Positions 23,562 to 33,531 of a stretch of 34,842 nucleotides of DNA are shown in pieces. This DNA is from Haplomitrium mnioides (lineage: Eukaryota > Marchantiophyta > Haplomitriopsida > Calobryales): the NCBI GenBank assembly GCA_049999725.1, contig JBNGIS010019926.1, forward strand, positions 1 through 34,842, in the 5' to 3' direction. The position numbers and the translations under genes were made by a program. Within the stretch, counting starts at the first letter, position 1; every line of letters begins with the position of its first letter. The notes below the pieces were generated by a model. It saw only the letters and a list, made by a program, of their open reading frames with translations, was not told the DNA's origin and searched no databases.

Positions 23562-24720
23562 CTAGCTGGGCACCCTTGATGGGGTCATAGTTGGGCCCTC
23601 TTCCGGTTCCTCCTGATTCTCGTACCTCTTCAACCTGTCAAAGTGCACCCTGTTGGAAAACTTGTGACCCTCCAATGTCTCCAGCTCTGATGACCCATTC
23701 CGGTGGAGCTTCTTCAGAATGAATGGCCCCATCCATCTTGTGTGCAATTTTCCAAGAAACTGCACAAACCTGTTGTCATATAACATCACTAGGTTTCCTT
23801 CCCGGAGGTCAATTGGTTTGAGCCTCTTGTCATGCTGCCTCTTCTTGAGCTCTTGTTGGTGCTCCAACCTTCCTTGGGCTAACTCCCTAGTTTCTTCCAG
23901 ACCCTCCAGCTGATAAAGCCTCTCCCTTCTGCTCTGCTCCTCGGCCATCCTCTCCTGCTCCAACAACCTTCTGGTGGGCACCTCATACTCCACTGGCACC
24001 AATGCATGTTGTCCAAAGACCAAGAAAAAGGGACAATGACCCGTTGTGGTCTTGTAAGTCAAGTTGTAAGCATGGGTGGCAGTGAGCAGCTTGAGATCCC
24101 AATAAGCTTTGTTTGCTACTATTGTCTTGCTGACGATTTTCTCCAAGATCTCATTGGCCCTTTCTGTTAGCCAATTAGCCTTGGGGTGGTAAGCCATAGT
24201 CCTCCTGTGCTTGATCAAGTATCTATGGGTCAGGTCTTTGATTACCTGATTGATGAAGTGTGTCCTCTGATTGCTGATCAGCTCCAAAGGAGGCCCAAAC
24301 ATGCAAAACATCTGCTTATAAAGGAAGGTTGCCACTGTCTTAGCATCATCCTTCCTAGTTGCTCTGGCCTCCACCCACTTTATGGCATAATCTATGGCCA
24401 ACAGTATGTATATGTTGCCCCTCTGAGTGGAAGGTGCAATTGGACCGATGAAGTCGATCCCCCACTTCTCAAATGGTGCCAAGGGGATTATGGGCACCAG
24501 AGGATGATGCTGGTTTGCTGCAAGCCTCTCTGTCCTCTGGCATGCATCACATCTCCTCACCCAAAAATGCACACCCTAGTGCAAGGTGGGCCACCAATAC
24601 CCTGCATCCAAGACCTTCTTGATGGTGGTGTCTGCTGCAAAGTAGCCTCCCACCTTCTCTTCATAGAGCGTCTGCATCACCACTATGGACTGATCCCACT
24701 CTAGACATCGTCTAATCATC
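23562..24720 (-). pseudogene. Ty3/gypsy integrase
   Basis: A 336-codon open frame (24572 to 23562) plus an upstream zinc-binding part in the same or an adjacent frame to about 24720. The HHCC region reads GGYFAADTTIKKVLDAGYWW followed by CDACQRTERLAANQ; the canonical GGHF histidine is Tyr. The core has WGIDFIGPI (first Asp kept). The second block is ELISNQRTHF, where the catalytic Asp is Asn and Gly is Arg. The third is HPKANWLTERAN with Glu kept. The C-terminal part has HALVPVEYEVP, a Gln/Glu/Arg-rich helix, and VMLYDNRFVQFLGKLHTRWM, typical of plant gypsy integrases. The long open frame suggests it is the youngest gypsy gene here, but substituted catalytic residues make activity unlikely. 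It shares strand and order with RT and protease to its right. Confidence 0.9.
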
Positions 24721-24779
24721 TCGTCATACCTTTTTTGTGTAATATACCTTTAATCAAGAGGTATGGTCTCACCTTCTTG

Positions 24780-25561
24780 AGAAACACGGCAGCCTCCTCT
24801 CTGCTGCTGCCCTATGGGAGTTGAGCGGAACTGAGGAATTCAGTGATGAGGGCGTAATCCGTGGCTCTCCCCACCTTCACTTGGAACAAGTGTTCATCCG
24901 GGAATTCATCACCTACCTACTGCTGGTTGACAAGCCCTACAATCCTGGAGAAGAAGTTTTCATTGTTGTGCTTCTTCCTAGGCTTGATCCTGACCTCAAA
25001 GTTAAATTCTTACAAAAGAAGCACCCATCTTGCAATTCAACAGGTGATGTCTGGCTTGTTCACCATGTACTTGAGCGCATTGTGATCCGTGTGGAAGATC
25101 ACTTTATGCTGCAACAAGTAATGCCTGAACTTCTTCAAGGCATATATGATTCCCAGAGCCTCCCTATCTGTTGCAGAGTAGTTCTTTTCTGCTGGAGCTA
25201 GCAGCTTGTTGGCGAAGTAGATGGGGTGGTCACATCCATGATCATCCATGTGGGATAGCATTGCTCCAATGTAGAGCCCAGATACATCAATCATTAGATG
25301 GAAGTCCTTTCTCCAGCTGGGAGGGACTAGCATAGGGGCACTCGCCAACCTCTTCTTCAATTCCCTGAAACTTTCCAGCCTGTCAGGAGTGGCCTCAAAT
25401 GTGCTACCCCTCTTGGTCATTTGGGTGAGGGGTAAGGCCACTGAGGCGAATTGGTCGATGAACCTTTTGTAGTATCCAACGCACCCTAGGAATCCTTGCA
25501 CCTCCTTCAGACTGGTAGGAAAGGCCACATTCAACCAATTGGTGATCTTCTCCTGATCCAC
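24780..25561 (-). pseudogene. Ty3/gypsy reverse transcriptase thumb and RNase H
   Basis: The open frame 25561-25037 begins at the connection region (NWLNVAFPTSLKEVQGFLGC, then YYKRFIDQFA) and covers RNase H: LMIDVSGLYIGAML (Asp kept), YSATDREALGIIYAL (Glu kept), HKVIFHTDHNALKYMVNK (Asp kept). After a stop at about 25037 the homology continues in another frame (LLLEFNFEVRIKPRKKHNNENF) to about 24850. It lies directly downstream of the RT palm fragments. Confidence 0.88.
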
Positions 25562-26204
25562 CCAAATGCCTCTATTGGAAATTCGGTGTCAAAGGAGTAT
25601 CCCCTCCTTCACCTCGAGAAGCACTTGCCTGGGTGCAGCCTCAGCCCAGTTTCTCTGCACCTCTGAAGGGTGAGCCTCCCATCCCGCTCGTTGTCCTCCA
25701 GCTTGCCATACACCACGAAATTCTTGATGAACACCTCCAAGAATTTTCTGAGGTAGTCGTGGAAGATGTTCATCATCATCCTCTGGAAAGTACTTGGTGC
25801 ATTGCACAAACCGAATGGCATCCTCCTGAATGCTGTCTTGAGCTGATCCTCCTCCCAGATCCAGATCTGGTTATACCTAGAGTACCCATCCAGGAAACTG
25901 TACACCACCAAGTTCAGCACCCTATCCGTGAAAGGCAATCGATAGTGTCTTTCTTTGTGGCGTCGTTCAGTTTTCAAAAATCCTAGCATACTCGGATCTT
26001 CTTCTCCCCATCCTGTCCCACCTTCTTGAGCACCACTACTAGAGGAGACACCCACTCACTATTGAGGACAAGATAGATGAAGTCTGCTTCCAAGAGCTTG
26101 TCTATCTCCTCCTTCACCAGTAGGGAGAATCGGGGATTCATCCGATATTGTCGTTGGCACACTGGGATTGCGGTGGGCTCCAGGTCAATCCTATGCTCTC
26201 CCAA
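25562..26204 (-). pseudogene. Ty3/gypsy reverse transcriptase palm
   Basis: Frames at 25983-26204 carry YRMNPRFSLLVKEEIDKLLE and SEWVSPLVVVLKK; 25609-26055 carries DGYSRYNQIWI, RMPFGLCNAPSTFQRMMM and VFIKNFVVYG. The catalytic box, normally F(I/V)DDF, is FIKNF here, so both key Asp residues are gone. At least one frameshift separates the pieces. The strand and order are those of the gypsy pol gene. Confidence 0.88.
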
Positions 26205-26237
26205 TTCCCTGAGGACTCCCTTTAGATCTACATGACT

Positions 26238-27083
26238 CTAGATGAAGGCGTCACTGAAATTGTGTAAGAGCTTGGTGAGGGCCCGCTTCGCTTCCCTGGG
26301 CAATTGGGAGCCAATATGGAAGGTGTGTCCCTCTCGAACCACCAGCTGCTTGTGTTGGGCATCCCGCACCACCCCCATCTCGTTCCTTCCCCTGTTATCG
26401 CTTGCTGGCATCAAAGTAGCCAGCCTCACTCCTCCTTCCTCTCGAGGAGCTTCTGCAGACCCCCCCATACCCGCTTCCTTCATCCGATGAGGTACTTCAG
26501 ATCTGTCCTCCCTTTGGATCCTGGTGTCTTCATCTTTGGTCCGATCTTCCGCGGACCCCCTCCACTGATGCTCTGTTCCGTCATAAGTAGATAATTCGAG
26601 TTGGTTGACAGACACCACACCCTTCTCCGACAGATCCTCCTTTGTCACTTCACTCACCATCTGTACCCAATAGTGGTACTCAAGATCTTCTTCTTCTTTG
26701 GACCACTCACTGTCGTACTCAGCTTCCAACTGTGTTTCCCCCAGGTGAGGAATAGCATCGCAATGCACTGTCGTTTTTTTGAGGCTGAACACCCGTATGG
26801 AATTCCTCCAATTGTGCATCACTCTTGCCCCATACAGCCACGGCCTCCTGATCAACAATGGGTATGGAGATGCTCTAACGGGTCGCATTACCAGATAATT
26901 GAGCTTGAATTCTTTCCCTCCTATGAATGTTGGAATTTGCAAGAGAGAGCCCAATGGCTTTACGCGCGACCCATCCACTAGCCTCATGATTCGGGTAGTG
27001 TGCTAGAATTCCGTGAATCCCAGCTTGTGAGCTATCTCCTCTACTATGATGTTGACTTGCCCTTCCATCTACTGGCACCAAGG
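26238..27083 (-). pseudogene. Ty3/gypsy protease region, interrupted at 27084
   Basis: The frame 26987-26238 starts MRLVDGSRVKPLGSLLQIPT, then FIGGKEFKLNYLV and YPLLIRRPWLYGARVMHNW, the second half of a plant gypsy retropepsin with its LLGRPWL motif (Gly changed to Arg). The active-site half lies just upstream in another frame (GQVNIIVEEIAHKLGF, 26990-27050). The protein is cut at 27083, where the LTR of another gypsy begins. Acidic linker sequence follows the protease towards RT. The gag of this element would lie beyond the inserted element, outside the window. Confidence 0.8.
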
Positions 27084-27290
27084 TGTCGTAGCACAGCAAT
27101 GGCACTCAACCCCGAAAAGAACAACCCGAGATTGAACCACACAAGATCTATATAGAAATTTGCTCTTAATTCGCTTTTACCGGCTTTCCAGGTTCTTTAA
27201 AGAGTTATGAAACTGCACTCTATCAGTTCAGAGATGGACCTCTCTCCACTTTAGGTCTGACAACCTTTCTCCACAAAACCAAACACATAA

Positions 27291-27311
27291 ACTACTACTA
27301 CTACTACTACT
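27291..27311 (+). repeat. (ACT)7 microsatellite
   Basis: Seven ACT units. The matching site in the other LTR (about 32012-32030) has fewer units, a length difference that arose after insertion. Confidence 0.85.
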
Positions 27312-28642
27312 CACTATAATAGAACAAAAGCCAAGAATTACACAAACTGTATGATTGACACATCTAGGATAAGAAAGTTGATGTACATGCTGATTTAAAA
27401 CGTGAGCTGAATCAGAGAAATTCCCAAGCAACAAGTTATCCAACTTGCTTGAAACTCTCACACCAACACTCATGTGCCTACCTTCATTACAACACCTCAC
27501 TTCTCTCAAACTAGATACTCAAGCCACTCCAACCCAATATATCCCAGAGCTTGATGTTGAGAATTCAGCTATGGAACGACCCTCCTAATTTCACATCCAA
27601 CTGATGTTCCTCCAACCACTCACTACTCTGTTTGCTTGTGAAATGCCCACCTAGTACCTAAGCACACACAATACTGAGCAACACTTGCTATGCTGCAACC
27701 CACCAACTAGTATCCACTAATTGATTGATCACAGAAGGTTCTCTCCATTTTCAGATCTAACAATCTAGCACACATACAAAATTCTTGAGTAGAACATAAC
27801 TCAAATCATATTTGCTGCCACCAAACACCCCACAGATCACAATCTGGAACCCAGAACCTAGACCCACCAGCAAAAGACACTCAGGTACCCCCTGACATGC
27901 TCTCCCCTTATGCAACCTAACTGATTTCTTCAACTAGAATCTGCAGAACATTTGCCACCAGGACCTGATCTCAATTCATTGTTCCACACACATACCGCTC
28001 CTTCTAATTTCTGCAATTTCTCTAAGAGCAGGGGAAAAACCTCACAAACAAACAACAATTGATCTTGATTCATTGAAGCACAAAAATTGTACAATGAGAC
28101 TAACCAGCAAAACAGGAACTCGCCAACATGCTTGTACCCCCTGTCCTGCTCAATTGACAATAACAGTCATCCTAGTTCCAAATAAAACTAACTTGCTTCT
28201 CTACACGCTCACTTCTTCACACTAAGTTTACAATAAGAACTAACAACTCATAGGTCTAAATAACACTCTTTCACTAACTTTCACAAACTTTGTTCACTAT
28301 AAGAACGAACTACTAACAATTGTTCTTATACTAATTTTCGAACTTTCACTAACTCTTTTGTTTCCTCTCCCTTCAATTCGAACTTTTCGAATTCCTCCAA
28401 GTAATCGTTTCGCCCTTTTAAACTTTCTTTCAGTTCGTCTTCCACATCGAAACCACAATAAATCATTGATTCGCTATTTAACTTCTCTCCTCGCTTGCCT
28501 TTCCTTGTCGCGCAAAACATTGATAAGTCATCGTTTCATATATCATTGTTTGGCTTCATCGCTATTTCGCCAATCATCCTTGAGTCGAACTCCTCGGAAC
28601 TTAACCTTCCTAACCATGGCTCCCCACTTCGTAACCCCCAAT

Positions 28643-28785
28643 CGGAACCAATTTAACTCGGGGACTCCACTTCAGATCCCCACTCGGACACTCAACGGAA
28701 ACCCCCTTAACCGGGGTGTCCCACTTTGGAAAACAAATCGGAACCCCCTTAACTGGGGTTCCCCACATAGGAAGGCAAGTTTCCG
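28643..28785 (+). repeat. Three palindrome-bearing repeats inside the LTR
   Basis: Units starting CGGAA at 28643, 28695 and 28739 share the pattern CCCCCTTAAC-GGGG and CCCAC. The second and third contain near-perfect inverted repeats (ACCCCCTTAACNGGGGT). Confidence 0.55.
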
Positions 28786-30412
28786 ACGCCTTCTTTGGAC
28801 CCTCCTTCCGCTCGCTTTCAATTCATTCTTATTCCCTTAAAAATTTTAATTCTTTTCGATTAAATAGTTCGCACAGCAAAAATTCATTGCCAATCACTTC
28901 ATCATTCGAGATTCCAGCACAGCCGGACATTCGAATTTCTAGTGGAGCCTTATTCAATTTGTTGCAGCATTCTTTTAGCTGGACAGAACTGGCAAATCAA
29001 TTTTTCTGCAACCATCTTAGGGCCTTGTTCTTTCGTTATTTGCCACACCTCTTCGCTTCCAGATTCGCCAGGCTGCTCCTTTCATTTCAAATCCGATAAC
29101 AGAGCATTCTTTGAATTCTTCCTCTCGAATCATTCGTCACATTCATTAGATTTTTCCTCAGTGCAAGACCTCAATCTTCTCCATTCAGATCGAGCACAAC
29201 AGGCCTTCTTTAATCGCAACATTCCTTCATTTCCCTTTCATCAATTCTCACCTTCTTCTTCATTCAATTGTTACAGCATTCCTTCATCTTCCAATGTCCA
29301 ACAAGTATTCTCCTCCAGACAAAGACTCTCCTTCGCAGCCTCTTTCGATCAATTCCTGCAACAGGGAAGGCCTTCGCAGCATCTCCTTTCAAATCAATCG
29401 CAGCCTTCACCAAATTTGCGAGAGCTTACAGGGATCGGATTACAGCATTCGCCCTTCATTTTTCCATTTATGTACAGATCCAATCGTCGAAATAGATGGA
29501 GATACCATCATAGATCAGAATTTCGACAAACTAATCTTGTTGAGAGGAACTGCCCAAGGAAATAAAGAGATAACTTCCGAATCAAATATTATGGATGAAA
29601 TAGAAACAGGATGGAGTCGTGTATCGGAACGACTTCTGGCATCATCCCAAATCAGATTATGAGAAGCCTTCATATTCGATTCCCTTTCTTTACATTGATC
29701 GCGCAACAAGTCCTCTCGTCATTTGAATCATTCACATTTCATCAGGCACAGTAGGCAATTTGACGCAGCCTTGCAGAGAAGAAGATCCTTCCCTTCTACA
29801 AATCTCCTCAATCAGACAGATCACAAGGAAGGAGTCTTCTTGTAGATCGATCCTCCCTTCAGAGATCAATCTCCACATTTCTTCCTCGTGAGGGGCATCA
29901 CACAACGTTCATCGTGAGGCTTCTACTTATCCCATAAAGCCTTACCCAATGAACCTACACATGTATAAAAACCTCCTCCTCCATTCTTCTTTTGAGAGGC
30001 ATCCCCCCTAGGGGTCTAAGGCCACCTGCTTACCATTCTGCCCCTGGACGGACCTAGTTCAGGTCACAAAAGGGCAACCTGTCCTCCGATGCACTTCACC
30101 TGGCTCTTGGGCAAGCTGTCCATCAACACTAGAATAGCAGTAGATAGGGGCTAGCCTTGGCCCTTAACACTTAGATTAGTTTTACCAAAAAAAAACTTTT
30201 TTTTCCACTGAGAAAGACATCAACTTCTTCATCACTTAGCCCTCTCTCCTTGGCTAGTGATATCCAGAATGTTTCTCTGATCCCTACATCTTACACTTCT
30301 ACACTTATTAATCCAAAACTTGAAGCTTTACCATTTCCTTCTCACTCCAGCGCATCAAAAAAGAGCTTGTTCAAGCTACTTCTGATTCTCTGTCAGCAAT
30401 CGTGCTCCCACA

Positions 30413-31060
30413 TAGCCCCCTCCTCCATCGCGCAGCATCCTCGCAAGCGTTCACGAATAATATCGCTTCACCCTTGATCCATTAACTCTTGTCTCTAACA
30501 CTTCCCCTGTTAAAGTCTTTAACTCCAACGATCCATTCTCAAAAATCTTTGAAACTACATAAGGTCCCATCCATCTTACATGGAGTTTCCATGGGAACCA
30601 AAAATAATGACTATCATACAGAAGTACTAAGTCCCCTTCAGAAATATTCACCTTTTTGAGCTTGGAATCATAATCTTCTTTCCTTTTGTTCTAGACTTTT
30701 TCAGTTTCAGCTAGAGCCTGAACTCTTTCTTCCTCCAGCTTGATTAAGTCCATCATCCATTTCAATAAACTCTCCTCATTTGGCATTCGTTCCTCTTCAG
30801 CAATCCTAATAAATGGCACATCCCATTCTATTGGAACTAAAGAATGAGTACCATAAACCAGATAGAACGGAGTATGCTTCGTAGTAACTTTCTTCGATGT
30901 TCTGTAAACCTACAAAGTTGAGTATAGCTTCCTATCCCAATCTAACAAATATGTTGAACAAATCTTTGTCAAAATCTTACACAACAATCCATTAACTCTT
31001 TCAGTATGCCCATGTACCAAAAATTGCTCCCATATTGTCATACCATTCTCTTGCCTTACC
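30413..31060 (-). pseudogene. Gypsy integrase C-terminal part, fused to gag by deletion
   Basis: The minus strand reads HTERVNGLLCKILTKICSTY near 30970-31020, then VYRTSKKVTTKHTPFYLVYG and HSLVPIEWDVPF. After one stop comes 30651-30451: ISEGDLVLLYDSHYF and LHVRWMGPYVVSKIF. This is the last third of a gypsy integrase, including the catalytic-Glu helix (TERVN) and the C-terminal GPY/F-type module. Nothing of protease, RT, RNase H or the integrase N-terminus lies between it and the gag at 31109, so an internal deletion joins the two. Confidence 0.85.
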
Positions 31061-31552
31061 TGAAAACAGAGCATCAACTAGTCTCAACTGACCTACATCT
31101 GAATCTTCCTAATTAGTTCTACTAATGCCTTCAAACCTTTTCACCCATGTATCTACATCATCTTTGGATCTCCTTTTGAGGATCTGGTACTTTAGCTTCG
31201 TTTGATAACCTCCTACCAGAACTTGTTGTGCCATAGCTGATATCGCAGGAAACAGAGTCACAGGTGTCACCCTTGTTCTCAAAACAACACTAGGTTGTGA
31301 AGCTCCACTACCTTTAATACTAATATGTGTGGCTGAATTCCTAGAAGAAGTAGAAGCAGAAGAAGGTAGATTTAACTTTGGGAATAATGTTAACCCAATA
31401 ATTCCTCCAAGAGTAGTAATATCTGTCCACTGAAACTGAGCTAATGGTGATTGAGGCCCAGAAGGTTGAGCTCCCCTCTCTGTAGGTTCCATTCTGCTAC
31501 CCGCAGCTTTCACTTCCTTAGACTTCAATTTAGACTCCTCTCGTCTGTCCAA
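31061..31552 (-). pseudogene. Gypsy gag N-terminal part
   Basis: The frame 31552-31109 opens with a charged stretch (MDRREESKLKSKEVKAAGSR) and ends KRRSKDDVDTWVKRFEGISR. After a stop it continues in frame as GQLRLVDALFSGKARE, a match to the start of the Retrotran_gag core (WvxxFE...GxAxxWY). The core breaks off about 31050 and integrase sequence follows. It is encoded just downstream of the primer site at 31777-31796, as expected for gag. A non-autonomous deletion derivative is the simplest reading. Confidence 0.8.
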
Positions 31553-31776
31553 TCTTTCTTCTCTCTCTTTTCTCTGGCTCTCTTTATCCTCTTATGAGAT
31601 TTCACCCATTCACATCTTCTTTTATGTATTTCTACCCCACATAATAGAAAAATACAGAATACAAAAAAAAACTACAACAGAATGTTAAGAATAGAATTTA
31701 ATAGTGGCGAGTAAAACATGTTCCCAACATTACTGATGATACTATATCCACTTTTAAGAGCAAATACTAGAAATTA

Positions 31777-31796
31777 GATCCCTGGCAATGGTGTCA
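31777..31796 (-). other. Gypsy primer binding site (decayed)
   Basis: The minus strand reads TGACACCATTGCCAGGGATC. Plant gypsy elements of the Tat/RIRE2 kind use TGGCGCCGTTGCCGGGGAT. All differences from it are G-to-A, mostly the CpG-to-CpA type. It lies 10 bp inside the LTR end at 31807. Confidence 0.7.
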
Positions 31797-31806
31797 GGAA
31801 ATCACA

Positions 31807-32721
31807 TGTCGTAGCATAGCAGTGGCACTCCAACCCCGAAAAGAACAAACCGAGATCAAACCACGCAAGATCTATATAGAAATCTGCTCTTAATTCGCTT
31901 TTACCGGCTTTCCAGGTTCTTTAAAGAGTTATGAAACTGCACTCTATCAGTTCAGAGATGGACCTCTCTCCACTCTAGGTCTAACAACCTTTCTCCACAA
32001 AACCAAACACATAATTTACTACTACTACTCACTATAATAGAACAAAAGCCAAGAATTACTCAAACTGTATGACTGACACATCTAGGATAAGAAAGTTGTT
32101 GTACAGACTGATTTTAAACTTGAGCTAAATCGAAGAAATTCCCAAGCAACCAATTACACAACTTGCTTGAAACTCTCAAACCAACACTCATGTGCCTACT
32201 TTCATTACAACACCTCACTTCCCTCAAACTAGATACTCATGCCACTCCAACCCAATATATCCCAGAGCTTGATGTTGAGAACTCAGCTATGGAATGACCC
32301 TCCTAATCTCACATCAAACTGTTGTTCCTCCAACCACCCACTACTCTGTTTGCTTGTGAAATGCCCACCTAGTACCCAAGCACACACAATACTAAGCAAC
32401 ACTTGCTATGCTACAACCCACCAACTAGTATCCACTAATTGATTGATCACAGAAGGTTCTCTCCTTTTTCAAATCTAACAATCTAGCACACATACAAAAT
32501 TCTTGAGTATAACATAATTCAAATCAGATTTGCTGCTACCAAACACCCCACAGATCACAATCTGGAACCCTGAACCCAGACCCACCAACAAAAGACACTC
32601 AAGTACCCCCCTGACATGCTCTCTCTTGATGCAACCTGACTAATTTCTTCAACTGGAATCTACAGAACACTTGCCACCAGGACCTTTTCTCAATTCAGTG
32701 TTCCACACACATACTACTCCT
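31807..32721 (-). repeat. 5' LTR of the third gypsy element, interrupted by element B
   Basis: TGTCGTAGCA at 31807 starts a copy of 27084 to about 28003. The match stops at 32721 (ACTCCT), where transposon B begins; in the left LTR the same place reads CGCTCCTTCTAAT. The rest of this LTR should resume on the far side of B, beyond the window. Confidence 0.85.
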
Positions 32722-32740
32722 AACAGCCGCTAGTTTGAAC

Positions 32741-32763
32741 CAGGAACCGCTACTGAGTTCCTG
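32741..32763 (-). repeat. Terminal hairpin of element B
   Basis: CAGGAAC (32741-32747) and GTTCCTG (32757-32763) form a perfect 7-bp stem with a 9-nt loop. In element C the stem is TAGGAAC/GTTCCTA, so the outer pair changed on both sides. Confidence 0.75.
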
Positions 32764-33095
32764 TTTCACTTGGCAGTCGAAATTTTTTTTCGAAGATTTG
32801 ACATTCAAAAACATCAAATTTAAGACTAAAATCTTCTTTTGAAAAAAAAATATTGTTTTTTTAACAAAAAATACATATTTTCCATTTAGATTATATTTCA
32901 AATATTTTTTTTAGAAAAAAACTTGAAAAAAAAAACATTTTGGTTATTCGAATATTTAAAAAAAACTTGACACTATTGTGAATAAACTAAATTCATCAAT
33001 AAATAAATAAAATATATATATCCTTCGGTAGAAAAAAACTACAAGAAAACGTAAATGTCCAGCCGGGTAAGGACTTTAAACCTGACTTTGAGCAT

Positions 33096-33340
33096 CATAG
33101 CCAACAAAGTCTATGCAAGCATAGACTCCAAACCAGAACCGTAAAGCCTATGCACGCATACACTCCAAACAAGAATCCTAGAGCCAAAATATGCCAAGGT
33201 TCTAAACAAGAACCCTTTGACCAACGGGTGCAGGGACTCTGAACAACAACCTTACAACTTAAGCGCGCAGGGAATCCGAACAAGAACTACAAAGCCTTAA
33301 TGCGCAAAGACACTAAACAATGTGCAAAGACTCCAAATCA
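33096..33340 (-). repeat. Subterminal tandem repeats of element B
   Basis: Units of about 37 bp, clearest at 33106 (AAGTCTATGCAAGCATAG) and 33147 (AAGCCTATGCACGCATA), with diverged units to about 33340. They are the reverse counterpart of 645-990 in element A. Confidence 0.7.
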
Positions 33341-33497
33341 TTCTAAGATTAGCAATTGAGTTCAAACCATTCTTGGACTATCAATAGGGTCAACTTATTC
33401 TTAGGCGCAATAAACTGAATCGTGATGAAAAGATTTGTAATAGATTGAAAGAGCAACAAGATGAAACTTTGGCCAAAAAAGATTTGAAAAAAATAAT

Positions 33498-33503
33498 TTT
33501 TAT
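33498..33503 (-). terminator. Polyadenylation-like signal of the methyltransferase-like gene
   Basis: AATAAA on the minus strand, about 30 bp after the stop codon. The counterpart in element A is at 500-505, also about 30 bp after the stop. Confidence 0.45.
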
Positions 33504-33531
33504 TATTGATGCAAAGTGTACAAAGATGTCC

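Larger units (their letters stand above)
27084..30412 (-). repeat. 3' LTR of the third gypsy element (left copy)
   Basis: It begins TGTCGTAGCA at 27084, inside the protease of another gypsy. The first about 920 bp recur in the same orientation at 31807-32721 with small differences, so this is one LTR of a pair. Its right end is not directly shown because the other copy is interrupted. CA at 30411-30412, followed by TAGCCCCCTCCTCCA (a polypurine tract on the minus strand), gives an LTR of 3.3 kb and is the best candidate. The flank CAAGG (27079-27083) is the predicted 5-bp target duplication. Overlapping plus-strand frames at 28358-29662 lie inside it. Confidence 0.6.

Noticed and set aside
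24186-24704. 172-codon plus-strand frame
   Set aside because: It is the antisense shadow of the gypsy integrase on the minus strand.
28942-29565. 207-codon plus-strand frame as a gene
   Set aside because: Ser/Phe-rich, no domain, lies within an LTR with several overlapping frames of the same kind.
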